Made by a program: the position numbers and the translations under genes
Shown here: positions 32,885 to 42,300 of the stretch, piece by piece
Layout: every line of letters begins with the position of its first letter
How positions within the stretch are numbered: position 1 is the stretch's first letter
Notes under the pieces: generated by a model
What the model was told of the DNA's origin: nothing
Databases searched by the model: none
Seen by the model: the letters and a program-made list of their open reading frames with translations, nothing else
Assembly: GCA_947504045.1 (NCBI GenBank)
Contig: CANNFY010000001.1
Span: forward strand, 558,001 to 622,000
DNA from: an uncultured Maribacter sp.
GTDB lineage: Bacteria; Bacteroidota; Bacteroidia; Flavobacteriales; Flavobacteriaceae
Direction of reading: 5' to 3'
DNA length: 64,000 nt

Positions 32885-34624
32885 TTAAGCAACCATAACG
32901 GACTTGCTCATTTTTTTATTCTGTACATTTATTCTATAAATATATTTTCCGGTTGCTAAATAATTTGGCAACATTTCTCTAATATTAATTTCTGTAGAGC
33001 CTTCAGACATTCTTTCGCTATACACAGTACCTACATTTTGCCCCATTATATTGTATAACTTAATATCTACTACTGCAGAAAAAGGCATTTCTATGTATAT
33101 ATGCGGATTTTGTTCTGTAGGGTAAAATGGTTTATGAACTATAGCATTTAATAATTCTGAACTAACTTCCTCGTCTTCCTCCGACCCTGGTTGTGTTGGT
33201 AAGGTTGCATCTTCATCACTCATAGCAATATCTGGAAATACCGTTTCTGAATGGCACTGAAAACCTAAATCTACCGGAGTATAATTATACCCTGGTATAT
33301 TGGTAGGGTTCAGGTGTTGATTTACTGTTGTTGGATCCACACATAACCACTCTGCAAGAACGGTACCGTATAAATCTCTAAAATCCATAGTATATTCTAA
33401 ATTACCTCTACCATCTGGATCGTCTAATGTTGGGTGTTCCCCTACAAAGGCACTGCCTTGTAATCCTGATCCAAAGAATAAGGTTGGTGCAGCTTTACCA
33501 TGATCGGTACCATTAGAGCCATTCTCAAAAATTCGTCTTCCAAATTCAGAAAAAGTCATACTTAAAACTTTTTCATCTTGGCCTGTACATTTTAAATCTT
33601 CATAAAAATTATTAACGGCAACCGATAGGTTGGTCATTAATCTTTCATGTGCTAAAGGTTGGTTCCCATGGGTATCAAAACCTCCCATAGAAATCATATA
33701 TACTTTAGTTCCTAAGTTTCCTTTTATAAGTTTTGCTAAAAGTTCTAATTGTTTAGCAAAAGAGTTGTCTTGGTATTCTACACATTGTAAATCATGACCT
33801 CTTAAATACGCTTCATGTATTGTTCCTGCATACTCATTTGTAACATTAGAAACACCTCTTAAAAAACGTAATTGATTGCCATACATACAGTTATCAAAAA
33901 GAGCTTGATCTACAGGAAATTGTACACCTGTTTCTGCAATTTGTTGTAACTGATCTACATTATTTGTTACAAAAGCATAATTAGTTTCTTCACCCTGAAA
34001 CACTAAATTACCGTAACTTCCAATTTGTATTGCCGCAGGACCGTCTGGTCTACTTCCAGGAAAATCTGCTAAATAATCTGGGTATAGGTTTTCAAAATGT
34101 CTACCCATCCATCCTGTATTAGTTCCACTAAAACCTGTTGTGGCTAAATCTGTATTTGCAAAAATATCGGACCCTGTAAAGTGAGAAAGACTTTGCCCTT
34201 CATACCCTACACCATGTACGGCTTTAAATTGCCCTTCTCCCCACATAGGTTCTAAAGAACTCATATAAGAGGGTACACCAAAATCATCGGTAAGTTTTAA
34301 TATTTTACTTTCTGGTATATATATATTTGGTCTTGCATTTGCATAGGTATCATACTGTTCTATTGGTATTACAGTACTAAGCCCATCATTACCACCAGAT
34401 AATCGTATTAAAATTAAGATATTGTCTGTTTCTACATCTGCCAAAGCATTTGTTAAGCGAGATGGCGCTGATGCTGTTAATAAATTTGAACCAAGCATCA
34501 TACTTCCAGAACCTGCAATTCCTAATGTTTGTAAAAAAGAACGACGACTCCATTTTGCATGTTCTTCATTATGTCCTTTATGTTCTTTTCCTTTATGAGG
34601 AGAATTATGGTGAGTATCGCACAT
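32885..34624 (-). CDS. DUF1501 protein, Tat-exported, with type IX sorting tail
   Basis: 579 aa from ATG 34624 (12 nt after the DUF1800 stop; a longer frame would overlap that gene). The N-terminus is polar, then AKWSRRSFLQTLGIAGSG is a twin-arginine signal. The DUF1501 body (sulfatase/phosphatase-like) includes LILIRLSGGNDGLSTVIP, MGGFDTHGNQ and TFSEFGRRIFENGSNGTDHG. The last 80 residues (YPTEQNPHIYIEMPFSAVVD to MSKSVMVA) are a type A T9SS sorting domain. The protein therefore crosses the inner membrane folded and the outer membrane by T9SS. It pairs with the DUF1800 gene upstream. Confidence 0.92.
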   Translation of the reverse strand: MCDTHHNSPHKGKEHKGHNEEHAKWSRRSFLQTLGIAGSGSMMLGSNLLTASAPSRLTNALADVETDNILILIRLSGGNDGLSTVIPIEQYDTYANARPNIYIPESKILKLTDDFGVPSYMSSLEPMWGEGQFKAVHGVGYEGQSLSHFTGSDIFANTDLATTGFSGTNTGWMGRHFENLYPDYLADFPGSRPDGPAAIQIGSYGNLVFQGEETNYAFVTNNVDQLQQIAETGVQFPVDQALFDNCMYGNQLRFLRGVSNVTNEYAGTIHEAYLRGHDLQCVEYQDNSFAKQLELLAKLIKGNLGTKVYMISMGGFDTHGNQPLAHERLMTNLSVAVNNFYEDLKCTGQDEKVLSMTFSEFGRRIFENGSNGTDHGKAAPTLFFGSGLQGSAFVGEHPTLDDPDGRGNLEYTMDFRDLYGTVLAEWLCVDPTTVNQHLNPTNIPGYNYTPVDLGFQCHSETVFPDIAMSDEDATLPTQPGSEEDEEVSSELLNAIVHKPFYPTEQNPHIYIEMPFSAVVDIKLYNIMGQNVGTVYSERMSEGSTEINIREMLPNYLATGKYIYRINVQNKKMSKSVMVA

Positions 34625-34635
34625 AGTAGTAGGTT

Positions 34636-36135
34636 TTATTTTAGTTGAAATTCTGGTTGTCTTCCTAAGTGTTGTAGTAAAAGATACACCTGAGTTGGGG
34701 AATCTGGTAACATCATATTCCATGAAAAAGTTCCACTAGGATCATCTTCATAAACACCATTATCTTCATAAGGACCTCTAAATATACCTATTGCAGTATC
34801 GTAATCTGCTTGGGTTAAAAGACCTTTAGGTAATATTTTATTAATAATTGCAGTAGCAACCGCTGCTGGATCGTTAGTAGTTGCACCACCTGGATCTGCA
34901 GCTTGTATTCCGTATGTTCTAAATTGTTCTGGATCGCTATCATAAAAACCCTGAAGAATAGTTTCAACAGTTAACCAACGGCCAATCATAAAATTGGTGT
35001 TGATCCAAGAACGGTCTCTTTGCCAACCCGCAACATCAAAAGGATCAAACAGGGTTTGCCCTAATAATGAAGTATAATTAATTGCTTCATTTATGTTTGT
35101 ATCTGTAACCGTAAAATTTATTTCATTATAAAGGTTAAAATAAAGATCATACGGGCTTTTAATTATTACGCCAACAGCTTCATCATCAAAAAAGTGTTGG
35201 CTTTTAAATAATTGGCGAAGCACTGGAGCTATTTCAAAACTTTCAGCTATAAAAGTTGCTGCCATTCCATCAATTATGGTTTGGGCATTATTAGCATCAT
35301 CTCTAGAGTCTGGATGCACAAAAAACTCATATAATTTTCTACAAATAAACTCTGCAATTTCATTAGATCTTTGTGCAAAAAGATTATCTATTACTCCTTG
35401 GTAATCGAACGTATCTGTTTGTCCAAAAATAGTTTTAGAACCAGCATCGTATTTAGTAACATCAAATTGCACAGGTTCACACCCTATTTCTCCTCTTTCT
35501 ACATATCCTGTGAGTGCTCTTGCCGTATCAATAATATCTTCTTCTGTATAATTATTGCCTTCTCCTAAGGTAAAAAGCTCATAAAGCTCTCTTGCATAAT
35601 TCTCATTAGGGTTATTACCATTATTATACACACCATCTAAATAATATAGCATGGCATTTGTTAATCCTATTTCTTCTACAAAAGTTTTAAAATTACCTAA
35701 GGCATTTCTTTGCAAACAATTGGTATAATGGTATAAGAAAGAATTACACTCGTAAATATCTATTTCTGTTACAAAATGGTTACTCCAAAAGAAACTCATT
35801 CTTTCTTTTAGGTTATTACTTAGCATATTTTTTGCATAGGCTAAATACCATTCTTGTCTTTGTGTATTTTGTAATTGGCGAGCAGCATCACTATCCTCAG
35901 GATAGTTACTTCTATTCCAATCTGCCCAAGTTGGTGCAGTTGTAGCTGGCGTATTAAGAGCTTCATCTACTAAAGCATCTACCAAATTACTTGCCGATTG
36001 TGTAGCTGCATTATTAATAGTATCTAAAGAAGCACTAAATCCTAGTCTTCTGTAAAGGTGTACTGCTTTTTGCTGATCCATTGGACCAGTATATACAGCT
36101 AAAGAAGAAGTATTACAATTAATGAAATATTCCAT
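34636..36135 (-). CDS. DUF1800 protein
   Basis: 499 aa. It begins with the conserved AVHLYRRLGFSAS region and contains RMSFFWSNHFVTE, YYLDGVYNNGNNPNENYARE, ELFTLGEGNNYTEEDIIDTARALTG (in part) and YDAGSKTIFG, all typical of DUF1800. It has no signal peptide. DUF1800-DUF1501 pairs are common in Bacteroidota and Planctomycetota; their function is unknown, though a catalytic or envelope role is suspected. Cotranscribed with the DUF1501 gene, 12 nt before its ATG. Confidence 0.92.
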   Translation of the reverse strand: MEYFINCNTSSLAVYTGPMDQQKAVHLYRRLGFSASLDTINNAATQSASNLVDALVDEALNTPATTAPTWADWNRSNYPEDSDAARQLQNTQRQEWYLAYAKNMLSNNLKERMSFFWSNHFVTEIDIYECNSFLYHYTNCLQRNALGNFKTFVEEIGLTNAMLYYLDGVYNNGNNPNENYARELYELFTLGEGNNYTEEDIIDTARALTGYVERGEIGCEPVQFDVTKYDAGSKTIFGQTDTFDYQGVIDNLFAQRSNEIAEFICRKLYEFFVHPDSRDDANNAQTIIDGMAATFIAESFEIAPVLRQLFKSQHFFDDEAVGVIIKSPYDLYFNLYNEINFTVTDTNINEAINYTSLLGQTLFDPFDVAGWQRDRSWINTNFMIGRWLTVETILQGFYDSDPEQFRTYGIQAADPGGATTNDPAAVATAIINKILPKGLLTQADYDTAIGIFRGPYEDNGVYEDDPSGTFSWNMMLPDSPTQVYLLLQHLGRQPEFQLK

Positions 36136-36182
36136 AGCGATTTAAGCATTAGTATTTTAGTTCTTAGAGTTGGGGCTCTATA

Positions 36183-36245
36183 GTAACGTTACAAAAGCTT
36201 AGATAGTATTATAATCTAATTTTATTATACGTTAATTTCGAAATT
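36183..36245. repeat. Two short perfect palindromes upstream of the DUF1800 gene
   Basis: GTAACGTTAC (36183-36192) and AATTTCGAAATT (36234-36245) are perfect inverted repeats without a loop, lying in the 181-nt divergent region between the DUF1800 and YraN genes. They are candidate dimer-binding operators; no TAnnTTTG box of good quality is seen for DUF1800. Confidence 0.4.
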
Positions 36246-36280
36246 ACAATGTTTTAGCATTAAAAACGTTGAACTTCATA

Positions 36281-36294
36281 TATTTTCGATGAAC
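36281..36294 (+). promoter_or_regulatory. TCGATGA-type intergenic motif (copy B)
   Basis: TATTTTCGATGAAC, 23 nt before the YraN start codon; related to copies at 32585, 52359, 56565 and 57320. Confidence 0.35.
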
Positions 36295-36316
36295 TACATA
36301 GTTAACACTTATTTTA

Positions 36317-36676
36317 ATGGCCAAGCATAATGAATTTGGTAAAAAAGGAGAGCAATTAGCGGAAGAATATTTACGTAATAAAGGATATTCTATTCGTGAA
36401 AAAAACTACAGATATTTAAAAGCTGAAGTAGATATTATTGCCCAAAAAGGAGATGTATTAGCTATTGTAGAAGTACGCTCTAGAAGTACAAATTTTATAG
36501 AAAACATACAAGACACCGTAACAAAAAAGAAAATACAATTACAGATATTGGCAGCAGATTATTATGTTACACATTTTGAATTAGATGTAGAGGTGCAGTT
36601 TGATATTATTACAATTCGTAAGGAAAAAAACAATTTTATTATAAATCATATAGAAAATGCATATTATCATTTTTGA
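36317..36676 (+). CDS. YraN/UPF0102 family nuclease-like protein
   Basis: 119 aa. The restriction-endonuclease-like core is visible: GKKGEQLAEEYLRNKGY, then KAEVDIIAQKGDVLAIVEV with the catalytic D...E-x-K-like arrangement (VDII, VEVRSR). The family is widespread and may resolve DNA structures, but no firm role is established. Next is the promoter of the ACT-like protein gene, overlapping the end by none (4 nt gap to its -33 element). Confidence 0.9.
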   Translation: MAKHNEFGKKGEQLAEEYLRNKGYSIREKNYRYLKAEVDIIAQKGDVLAIVEVRSRSTNFIENIQDTVTKKKIQLQILAADYYVTHFELDVEVQFDIITIRKEKNNFIINHIENAYYHF

Positions 36677-36679
36677 CAA

Positions 36680-36711
36680 TTTGTTTTATTTATAACAGTT
36701 TGTTATATTTG
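36680..36711 (+). promoter_or_regulatory. Consensus Bacteroidota promoter
   Basis: TTTG (36680-36683), 20-nt spacer, TATATTTG (36704-36711). Both elements match the consensus fully. Transcription would start near 36718, 14 nt before the ATG of the ACT-like gene at 36732. Confidence 0.75.
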
Positions 36712-36731
36712 CAGTATAATACCACAACCAA

Positions 36732-37391
36732 ATGAAAACAATATCTTCTGTTGTAGAACAGTACATTAAAAAAAAGCCATTTTTACAGAGTGCTCTTGCA
36801 CAAGGCATTATTAACTTAACTTCTTTATCTAGAATAGTAAAGCCCGAAATAGAAGACGAGCTAGGAAAAGATATTAGAAATGGAGCTATTGTAATGGCTC
36901 TGAAGCGTTTATCTGATGATTTAGAGTTTAGAGCAACACATAAAATTATTAAAGTCTTAAAAAATATAGGAGAAATTACGGTGCGCTCTTCTTTAACAGA
37001 CTATACCTTTTTAGCATCCGACACTATTTTAAGACAACAGGCAAAACTGTTAGAAGAAATAAATGCCAACCAAGATGTTTTTTACACCTCATCTAGGGGA
37101 GTAAATGAAATTAATATTGTGATAAGCAATTTAATGGATAGTGTTGTAGAAAACTTATTTGTAGGAGAAAAGTGTACGCAAAAAGCGCAAGATTTATCTT
37201 CTATTACCGTAAAATTACCAGCAGAAAATGTATCAGTTCCTGGTATATATTACTTTATTTTTCAGCGTTTAGCATGGGAAGGCATTGTTTTATACGAAGT
37301 AATATCTACTACTAATGAATTTACTATTCTGGTTGATGATGCTCAAGTAGATATAGCCTTTAAAACTATTAAGGATTTAAAAACCCTATAA
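36732..37391 (+). CDS. ACT-like regulatory protein (flavobacterial, often labelled aspartate kinase)
   Basis: 219 aa without a kinase domain. Residues 1-70 are helical and could be a winged-helix-like segment (QGIINLTSLSRIVKPEIEDE, IRNGAIVMALKRL). Residues 75-150 and 155-219 look like two ACT-type domains, the second with LPAENVSVPGIYYFIFQRLA, ISTTNEFTILVDDAQ. Similar proteins in flavobacteria are annotated as aspartate kinase, but the catalytic KFGG motif is absent. A small-molecule-sensing regulator is a reasonable view; the ligand is unknown. It has its own strong promoter and converges with the TlpA-like gene (2 nt apart). Confidence 0.82.
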   Translation: MKTISSVVEQYIKKKPFLQSALAQGIINLTSLSRIVKPEIEDELGKDIRNGAIVMALKRLSDDLEFRATHKIIKVLKNIGEITVRSSLTDYTFLASDTILRQQAKLLEEINANQDVFYTSSRGVNEINIVISNLMDSVVENLFVGEKCTQKAQDLSSITVKLPAENVSVPGIYYFIFQRLAWEGIVLYEVISTTNEFTILVDDAQVDIAFKTIKDLKTL

Positions 37392-37393
37392 TA

Positions 37394-38716
37394 TTAGTTT
37401 TTATTTAGGTACTCTACCACCTGCTTATCATTTTCTGGTTTTGCAATAAACCTCTTATTACTGTCTAATATAAAGTATGTAGGGGTTTGGTTTATTGCAT
37501 ATAACTTTGCATAATTACTCTCCCATTTTCCTAGGGCAATGGCATGCTTAAAATTAGGCAATTTTACTTTTTCTATACTCCAAGTAGTACTATCGTCTTC
37601 CATACCAACTGCTATAACAGTAGTATTTTCATTCTTTTTAAGCTCCTTATGCAATGCCGGTAGTTCTTTTAAACAATGCGAACAGGTACTACTCCAAAAA
37701 ACTAAAATATAATTTTTACTACCTTCTAATGCACTTAGTTTTTTTGTGCCGTTTTCTTCTTTCCAACTAATTTCAGGAGCAATAGCTCCTATTCTTAATC
37801 TATTATGAAGCTCTATTTCCTCTACAATATCTTTTTTACCTAAATCTTCTGCTAATGTTTTTAAATAGGTAGAAAACACATAATCTGAAGTTAGATTAAA
37901 TTGGCTTGCTGCTGCCTGAGACCATATTGTATAAAATAAATGCAATCTGTAATTAGAATCTATATTTTTAGTTTCTAAATTAACTTTGTCTACGTTTTTT
38001 TGTATTATTTTTTCTGTAGCTTCTTTTGTAATTTGCTCTAAAGGCAAGGCTGTAAACACATAATTAAGAGTCTTATCGGTTAAAAAACCCGAAGCTTGTA
38101 ATGTAGTATTTGTATAATCTAATCCATTAAAATAATTTTTTTTCTTTTCTGAAATAAAAGTAAACACATCTACATAACTTTCTGGCAAGTGTAACCTATT
38201 TGCCTTTATAAATGTATTTGCCATTAAACCATCAGAAGAGGTTTCAAATGCAGTTTGGGTCTTTTTTAATTTTTTTATAAGAGCATTGTATTGATTTTTA
38301 CTAGAGCTACCTGAAGAATAAAATTCAATTATTTCGTTTTCAATTGCTCTTATTTCTTTAAAGTAACTACTAAAGACTTTATTTTCTTCAGACTTTAAAA
38401 AATTAACTCCTTTTTCTGTGGTAAAATGTAGTTTAATATCTTCCTTACCATTATAAACCACATCAAAATAAAATTCTTCTTGTGGTACCGCATAAACCAG
38501 TCTATAAATTCCTTTAGGAGAACTTTCTGGAATATTTAATGTAAAAACTCCATCTTTAATAGCGGAATCTGCTACATAAACTTGTGTTCCAGGTTTTAAT
38601 CTATACGCAATAATCCAACTATAGTCTTTTATTGGCGAAAAAGCTCCTGAAATAGTGTGCTGTGCAAAAATAAATGTGCTAAAAAGCATTAAGAAACTAA
38701 GAAGAATTTTTTTCAT
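37394..38716 (-). CDS. TlpA-like thiol-disulfide oxidoreductase with DUF4369-like N-terminus
   Basis: 440 aa. Signal peptide at residues 1-18 (cleavage after IFA). The N-terminal region (about 20-115, YSWIIAYRLKPGTQVYVADS) resembles DUF4369; a helical middle follows. The C-terminal thioredoxin domain (about 305-440) has FWSSTCSHCLKELPALH with the CSHC active site and TPTYFILDSNKRF with the cis-Pro. It acts in the periplasm as a thiol reductase or isomerase. It converges with the ACT-like gene. Confidence 0.9.
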   Translation of the reverse strand: MKKILLSFLMLFSTFIFAQHTISGAFSPIKDYSWIIAYRLKPGTQVYVADSAIKDGVFTLNIPESSPKGIYRLVYAVPQEEFYFDVVYNGKEDIKLHFTTEKGVNFLKSEENKVFSSYFKEIRAIENEIIEFYSSGSSSKNQYNALIKKLKKTQTAFETSSDGLMANTFIKANRLHLPESYVDVFTFISEKKKNYFNGLDYTNTTLQASGFLTDKTLNYVFTALPLEQITKEATEKIIQKNVDKVNLETKNIDSNYRLHLFYTIWSQAAASQFNLTSDYVFSTYLKTLAEDLGKKDIVEEIELHNRLRIGAIAPEISWKEENGTKKLSALEGSKNYILVFWSSTCSHCLKELPALHKELKKNENTTVIAVGMEDDSTTWSIEKVKLPNFKHAIALGKWESNYAKLYAINQTPTYFILDSNKRFIAKPENDKQVVEYLNKN

Positions 38717-38797
38717 GACATTACTATTTTCAAAAGCTAGTGTATTTTTTATCTAGCAACATTAATTATATTTCAAAAACAATACCACAATTTGGCA

Positions 38798-41700
38798 TTA
38801 TTCTATTTTTAAGGGCTGTAAAACTTTTAGTGCTTTTTCTACTTTATTTATATTTTCAAAAACTAACAATAACCTAAGACCATTTCTTGTTTGTTTTTCT
38901 TTCATTTTACAAACTCTTGAGTTTGCCTGTACAAACTGCAATACTCTTGTAAATACTGGACTTTGATAAAAATCGGATTGTTGGTCTGCTATAAAGTAGC
39001 CGATAAGTTTTTTCTTTTTCATTACAATTTTTTCTAACCCAATTTGGTTAGCAATCCATTTTATACGAACAGAGTTTAATAAATCTACCGCAGGTGTTGG
39101 CAGTTCTCCAAAACGGTCTACCAATTCTTTCTCAAATTTTACCAATTCTTGTTCCTCTTTAAGGTTATTTAAATTGGTGTATAATGTAAGACGCTCTGTA
39201 ATATTATTTATATAATCATCCGGAAAAAGAAGTTCAAAATCAGAATCAATCTGTGTTTCTTTTACATAAATTTTTTCCTGAGCTCCTTCTACTTCATCAT
39301 ACAGATCTTTAAATTCATTCTCTTTTAACTCGCTTATAGCTTCAGAAAGAATTTTTTGGTAGGCATCAAACCCAATTTCATTTATAAATCCGCTTTGTTC
39401 TCCTCCAAGAATATCCCCAGCACCTCTAATTTCTAAATCTTTCATTGCAATATTAAATCCGCTGCCTAAATCTGTAAATTGCTCTAAAGCTTGTATTCTT
39501 TTACGGGCATCATTTGTCATAACCTCATAAGGCGGAGTTATAAAATAACAAAATGCTTTTTTATTGCTACGACCAACACGTCCGCGCATTTGGTGTAAAT
39601 CGCTTAAGCCAAAATTATTGGCGTTATTTATAAAAATGGTATTGGCGTTGGTTACATCTAATCCACTTTCTATAATGGTAGTAGAAACCAAAACATCAAA
39701 CTCGCCATTCATAAAAGAAAGCATTAATGCTTCTAATTTTTTTCCATCCATTTGCCCATGCCCTACAGCTATTTTGGCATCTGGTACTAAACGTTGGATC
39801 ATACCCGCAACTTCTTTAATATTTTCTATTCTATTATGAATAAAAAAGGATTGTCCTCCTCTTTGTATTTCATACGAAATTGCATCTCTTATAGTTTCTT
39901 CAGAAAAACGAATTACCTCACTCTCTATTGGATACCTATTTGGTGGTGCAGTATTTATTTGCGATAAATCTCTTGCTGCCATTAAGCTAAACTGTAGTGT
40001 TCGTGGTATTGGTGTTGCTGTTAAGGTTAAAACATCTACATTTTCTTTTATAGACTTTAGCTTGTCTTTTACAGATACTCCAAACTTTTGCTCCTCATCT
40101 ACAATTAATAACCCTAAATCTTTAAATTTTACATTTTTATTTACAAGTTGGTGTGTTCCAATAATAATATCTACCCTGCCTGCTTCTAATTTTTCTAAGG
40201 TTACTTTTCTTTCTTTAGCCGTTTTAAATCTATTAAGATAATCTACCGTTACAGGCATTTCTTTAAGGCGTTCTGAAAAAGAACGCGCATGTTGAAAAGC
40301 TAAAATTGTAGTTGGCACTAAAACGGCAACTTGTTTTCCATTATCTACTGCTTTAAATGCTGCTCTAATGGCAACTTCTGTTTTACCAAAACCAACATCG
40401 CCACAAACCAAACGATCCATAGGACGTTCGCTTTCCATATCTTTTTTAATATCTTCTGTTGCTTTGCTTTGGTCTGGAGTATCTTCATAAATAAAAGAAG
40501 CTTCCAACTCGTGCTGCAAATAACTATCTGGTGCGTATTGAAACCCTTTTTGTAACCTTCTTTTTGCGTATACTTTAATTAAATCGAAAGCTATTTTCTT
40601 AACTCTAGATTTTGTTTTTTGTTTTAGTTTTTTCCAAGCTGCAGAACCTAACTTAAAAACCTTAGGAGGGGTACCGTCTTTACCAGTAAATTTAGATATT
40701 TTGTGTAGAGAATGTATACTAACATATAGTATGTCTCTTTCGCCATACATTAACTTTATAGCTTCTTGTTTTTTTCCTTCAACATCAATCTTTTTTAGGC
40801 CACCAAATTTTCCAATTCCGTGATCTATATGAGTTACATAATCTCCTATTTCTAGTTTTGTTAACTCTTTTAGCGTTATTGCCTGCTTTTTAGCATATCC
40901 ATTTTTTAAATGGAACTTATGGTAGCGCTCAAAAATTTGATGGTCTGTATAACAGGCTATTTTTAAGTTTTCGTTTATAAAACCTTGGTGTAAAGAAAAA
41001 ACAATGGTTTTATAATGTACTTGTTCTTCTGCCTCATCAAAAATATCATGAAAACGTTGTGCTTGTTGGTCTGTTGCACAAAATATATAATTTGTATACC
41101 CCTTGTTATTATTACTATTTAACTCGTTAATTAATAAATCAAACTTTTTGTTAAAAGAAGGTTGTGGTTTTGTTTTATATACAATTTCTTCTACGGGTCT
41201 TGTAGAAAACTTGGTTAGTGCAGATGCATTTTTACCAGAAGTTAATATTCTAAAATCTCCTAGTTGCTTTTTTAATAAAGTTGCATTTACAAAAAGCTCT
41301 AGTGGTTCTGCATGTTTTATGTCTTCCGATAATTTTGAAAAAGCGGTAATTGCTTTTGCAAAAAAAGTATCTAACCTATCTAATACAAAATCTAAGTTTT
41401 TTGCAAAAACCACAGTGTCTTTTGCAATGTATTTTAAAAAGCTTTCTCTAGTTTCATTTAAAAATTTATTTTCCACATTTGGAATAATGGTAATTTTTGT
41501 AATTTTTTTTAAAGAAAGTTGCGTTTCTACATCAAAGGTTCTAATACTATCTATTTCATCTCCAAAAAACTCTATTCTAAATGGCTGATCATGGGAGAAA
41601 GAAAAAACATCTACAATACCTCCACGAACAGAAAATTCGCCAGGTTCTGTAACAAAGTCTACTCTTTTAAACTTGTATTCAAATAATACTTCATTTAAAA

Positions 41701-42163
41701 AATCTAGGGTTAGAGTATCTTCTACTTTTATTTTTAATGTATTTTTTTCTAAATCTTTTCTAGTTACTACTTTTTCAAAAATTGCATCTGGGTAGGTAAC
41801 TATAATGGCCGGTTTTTTTCTAGAATTTATTCTATTTAAAACTTCTGCTCTTAAAAGAACATTTGCATTATCTGTTTCCTCTATTTGGTACGGTCTACGA
41901 TAGCTGCCAGGATAAAAAAGAACATCATTATCTCCAATAAACTGTTCTAAATCGTTTAAATAATAGGCAGCTTCTTCTTTATCATCAAAAAGAAGTAAAA
42001 ATGGGCTTTCCGTTTTTTTAAAAGCATCTGCTAAAATAAAAGATAATGCAGAGCCTGTAGTGCCTGTTAATGCTATATTTCTTTCGGATTGGATAATAGT
42101 TTTTTGCAGTTTCTGCGATTGCGGAGACTGTGCAAAACCTTGTTGAATAGTAGAATAGGTCAA
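38798..42163 (-). CDS. mfd: Transcription-repair coupling factor Mfd
   Basis: 1121 aa if started at TTG 42163 (TYSTIQQGFAQSP follows). The longest frame starts at a TTG at 42181, but this codon is part of a perfect -7 box (42179-42186), so it is probably untranscribed; there is no in-frame ATG nearby. Domains: UvrB-like N-terminus (residues 1-320; SFILADAF, FYPGSYRRPYQIEE), CarD-like RNA polymerase interaction domain (about 445-520; LEIGDYVTHIDHGIGKFGG), RecG-like motor (Walker A CGDVGFGKTEVA, DEEQ box IVDEEQKFG), and the C-terminal TRCF domain. It removes stalled RNA polymerase and recruits UvrA. Confidence 0.96.
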   Translation of the reverse strand: MTYSTIQQGFAQSPQSQKLQKTIIQSERNIALTGTTGSALSFILADAFKKTESPFLLLFDDKEEAAYYLNDLEQFIGDNDVLFYPGSYRRPYQIEETDNANVLLRAEVLNRINSRKKPAIIVTYPDAIFEKVVTRKDLEKNTLKIKVEDTLTLDFLNEVLFEYKFKRVDFVTEPGEFSVRGGIVDVFSFSHDQPFRIEFFGDEIDSIRTFDVETQLSLKKITKITIIPNVENKFLNETRESFLKYIAKDTVVFAKNLDFVLDRLDTFFAKAITAFSKLSEDIKHAEPLELFVNATLLKKQLGDFRILTSGKNASALTKFSTRPVEEIVYKTKPQPSFNKKFDLLINELNSNNNKGYTNYIFCATDQQAQRFHDIFDEAEEQVHYKTIVFSLHQGFINENLKIACYTDHQIFERYHKFHLKNGYAKKQAITLKELTKLEIGDYVTHIDHGIGKFGGLKKIDVEGKKQEAIKLMYGERDILYVSIHSLHKISKFTGKDGTPPKVFKLGSAAWKKLKQKTKSRVKKIAFDLIKVYAKRRLQKGFQYAPDSYLQHELEASFIYEDTPDQSKATEDIKKDMESERPMDRLVCGDVGFGKTEVAIRAAFKAVDNGKQVAVLVPTTILAFQHARSFSERLKEMPVTVDYLNRFKTAKERKVTLEKLEAGRVDIIIGTHQLVNKNVKFKDLGLLIVDEEQKFGVSVKDKLKSIKENVDVLTLTATPIPRTLQFSLMAARDLSQINTAPPNRYPIESEVIRFSEETIRDAISYEIQRGGQSFFIHNRIENIKEVAGMIQRLVPDAKIAVGHGQMDGKKLEALMLSFMNGEFDVLVSTTIIESGLDVTNANTIFINNANNFGLSDLHQMRGRVGRSNKKAFCYFITPPYEVMTNDARKRIQALEQFTDLGSGFNIAMKDLEIRGAGDILGGEQSGFINEIGFDAYQKILSEAISELKENEFKDLYDEVEGAQEKIYVKETQIDSDFELLFPDDYINNITERLTLYTNLNNLKEEQELVKFEKELVDRFGELPTPAVDLLNSVRIKWIANQIGLEKIVMKKKKLIGYFIADQQSDFYQSPVFTRVLQFVQANSRVCKMKEKQTRNGLRLLLVFENINKVEKALKVLQPLKIE

Positions 42164-42178
42164 CGATATAAATTTGTA

Positions 42179-42210
42179 CAAATATAACTTGTAGATATAG
42201 CGTTTACAAA
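42179..42210 (-). promoter_or_regulatory. Consensus promoter of mfd
   Basis: On the minus strand TTTG (42210-42207), 20-nt spacer, TATATTTG (42186-42179). Both elements are perfect. Start of transcription near 42172 leaves a leader of about 9 nt to TTG 42163. Confidence 0.72.
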
Positions 42211-42271
42211 AAGCTTTGTCCTTTTTTTACACTAAAAAATAATTGCAATATAAATAGTTATTATAAAAATT

Positions 42272-42279
42272 TATATTTG
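42272..42279 (+). promoter_or_regulatory. -7 element before the TerB-like gene
   Basis: TATATTTG fits TAnnTTTG exactly, 21 nt before the ATG at 42301. No TTTG at the right distance is seen. Confidence 0.5.
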
Positions 42280-42300
42280 TGCTCTTAAACTATAAAAAAT

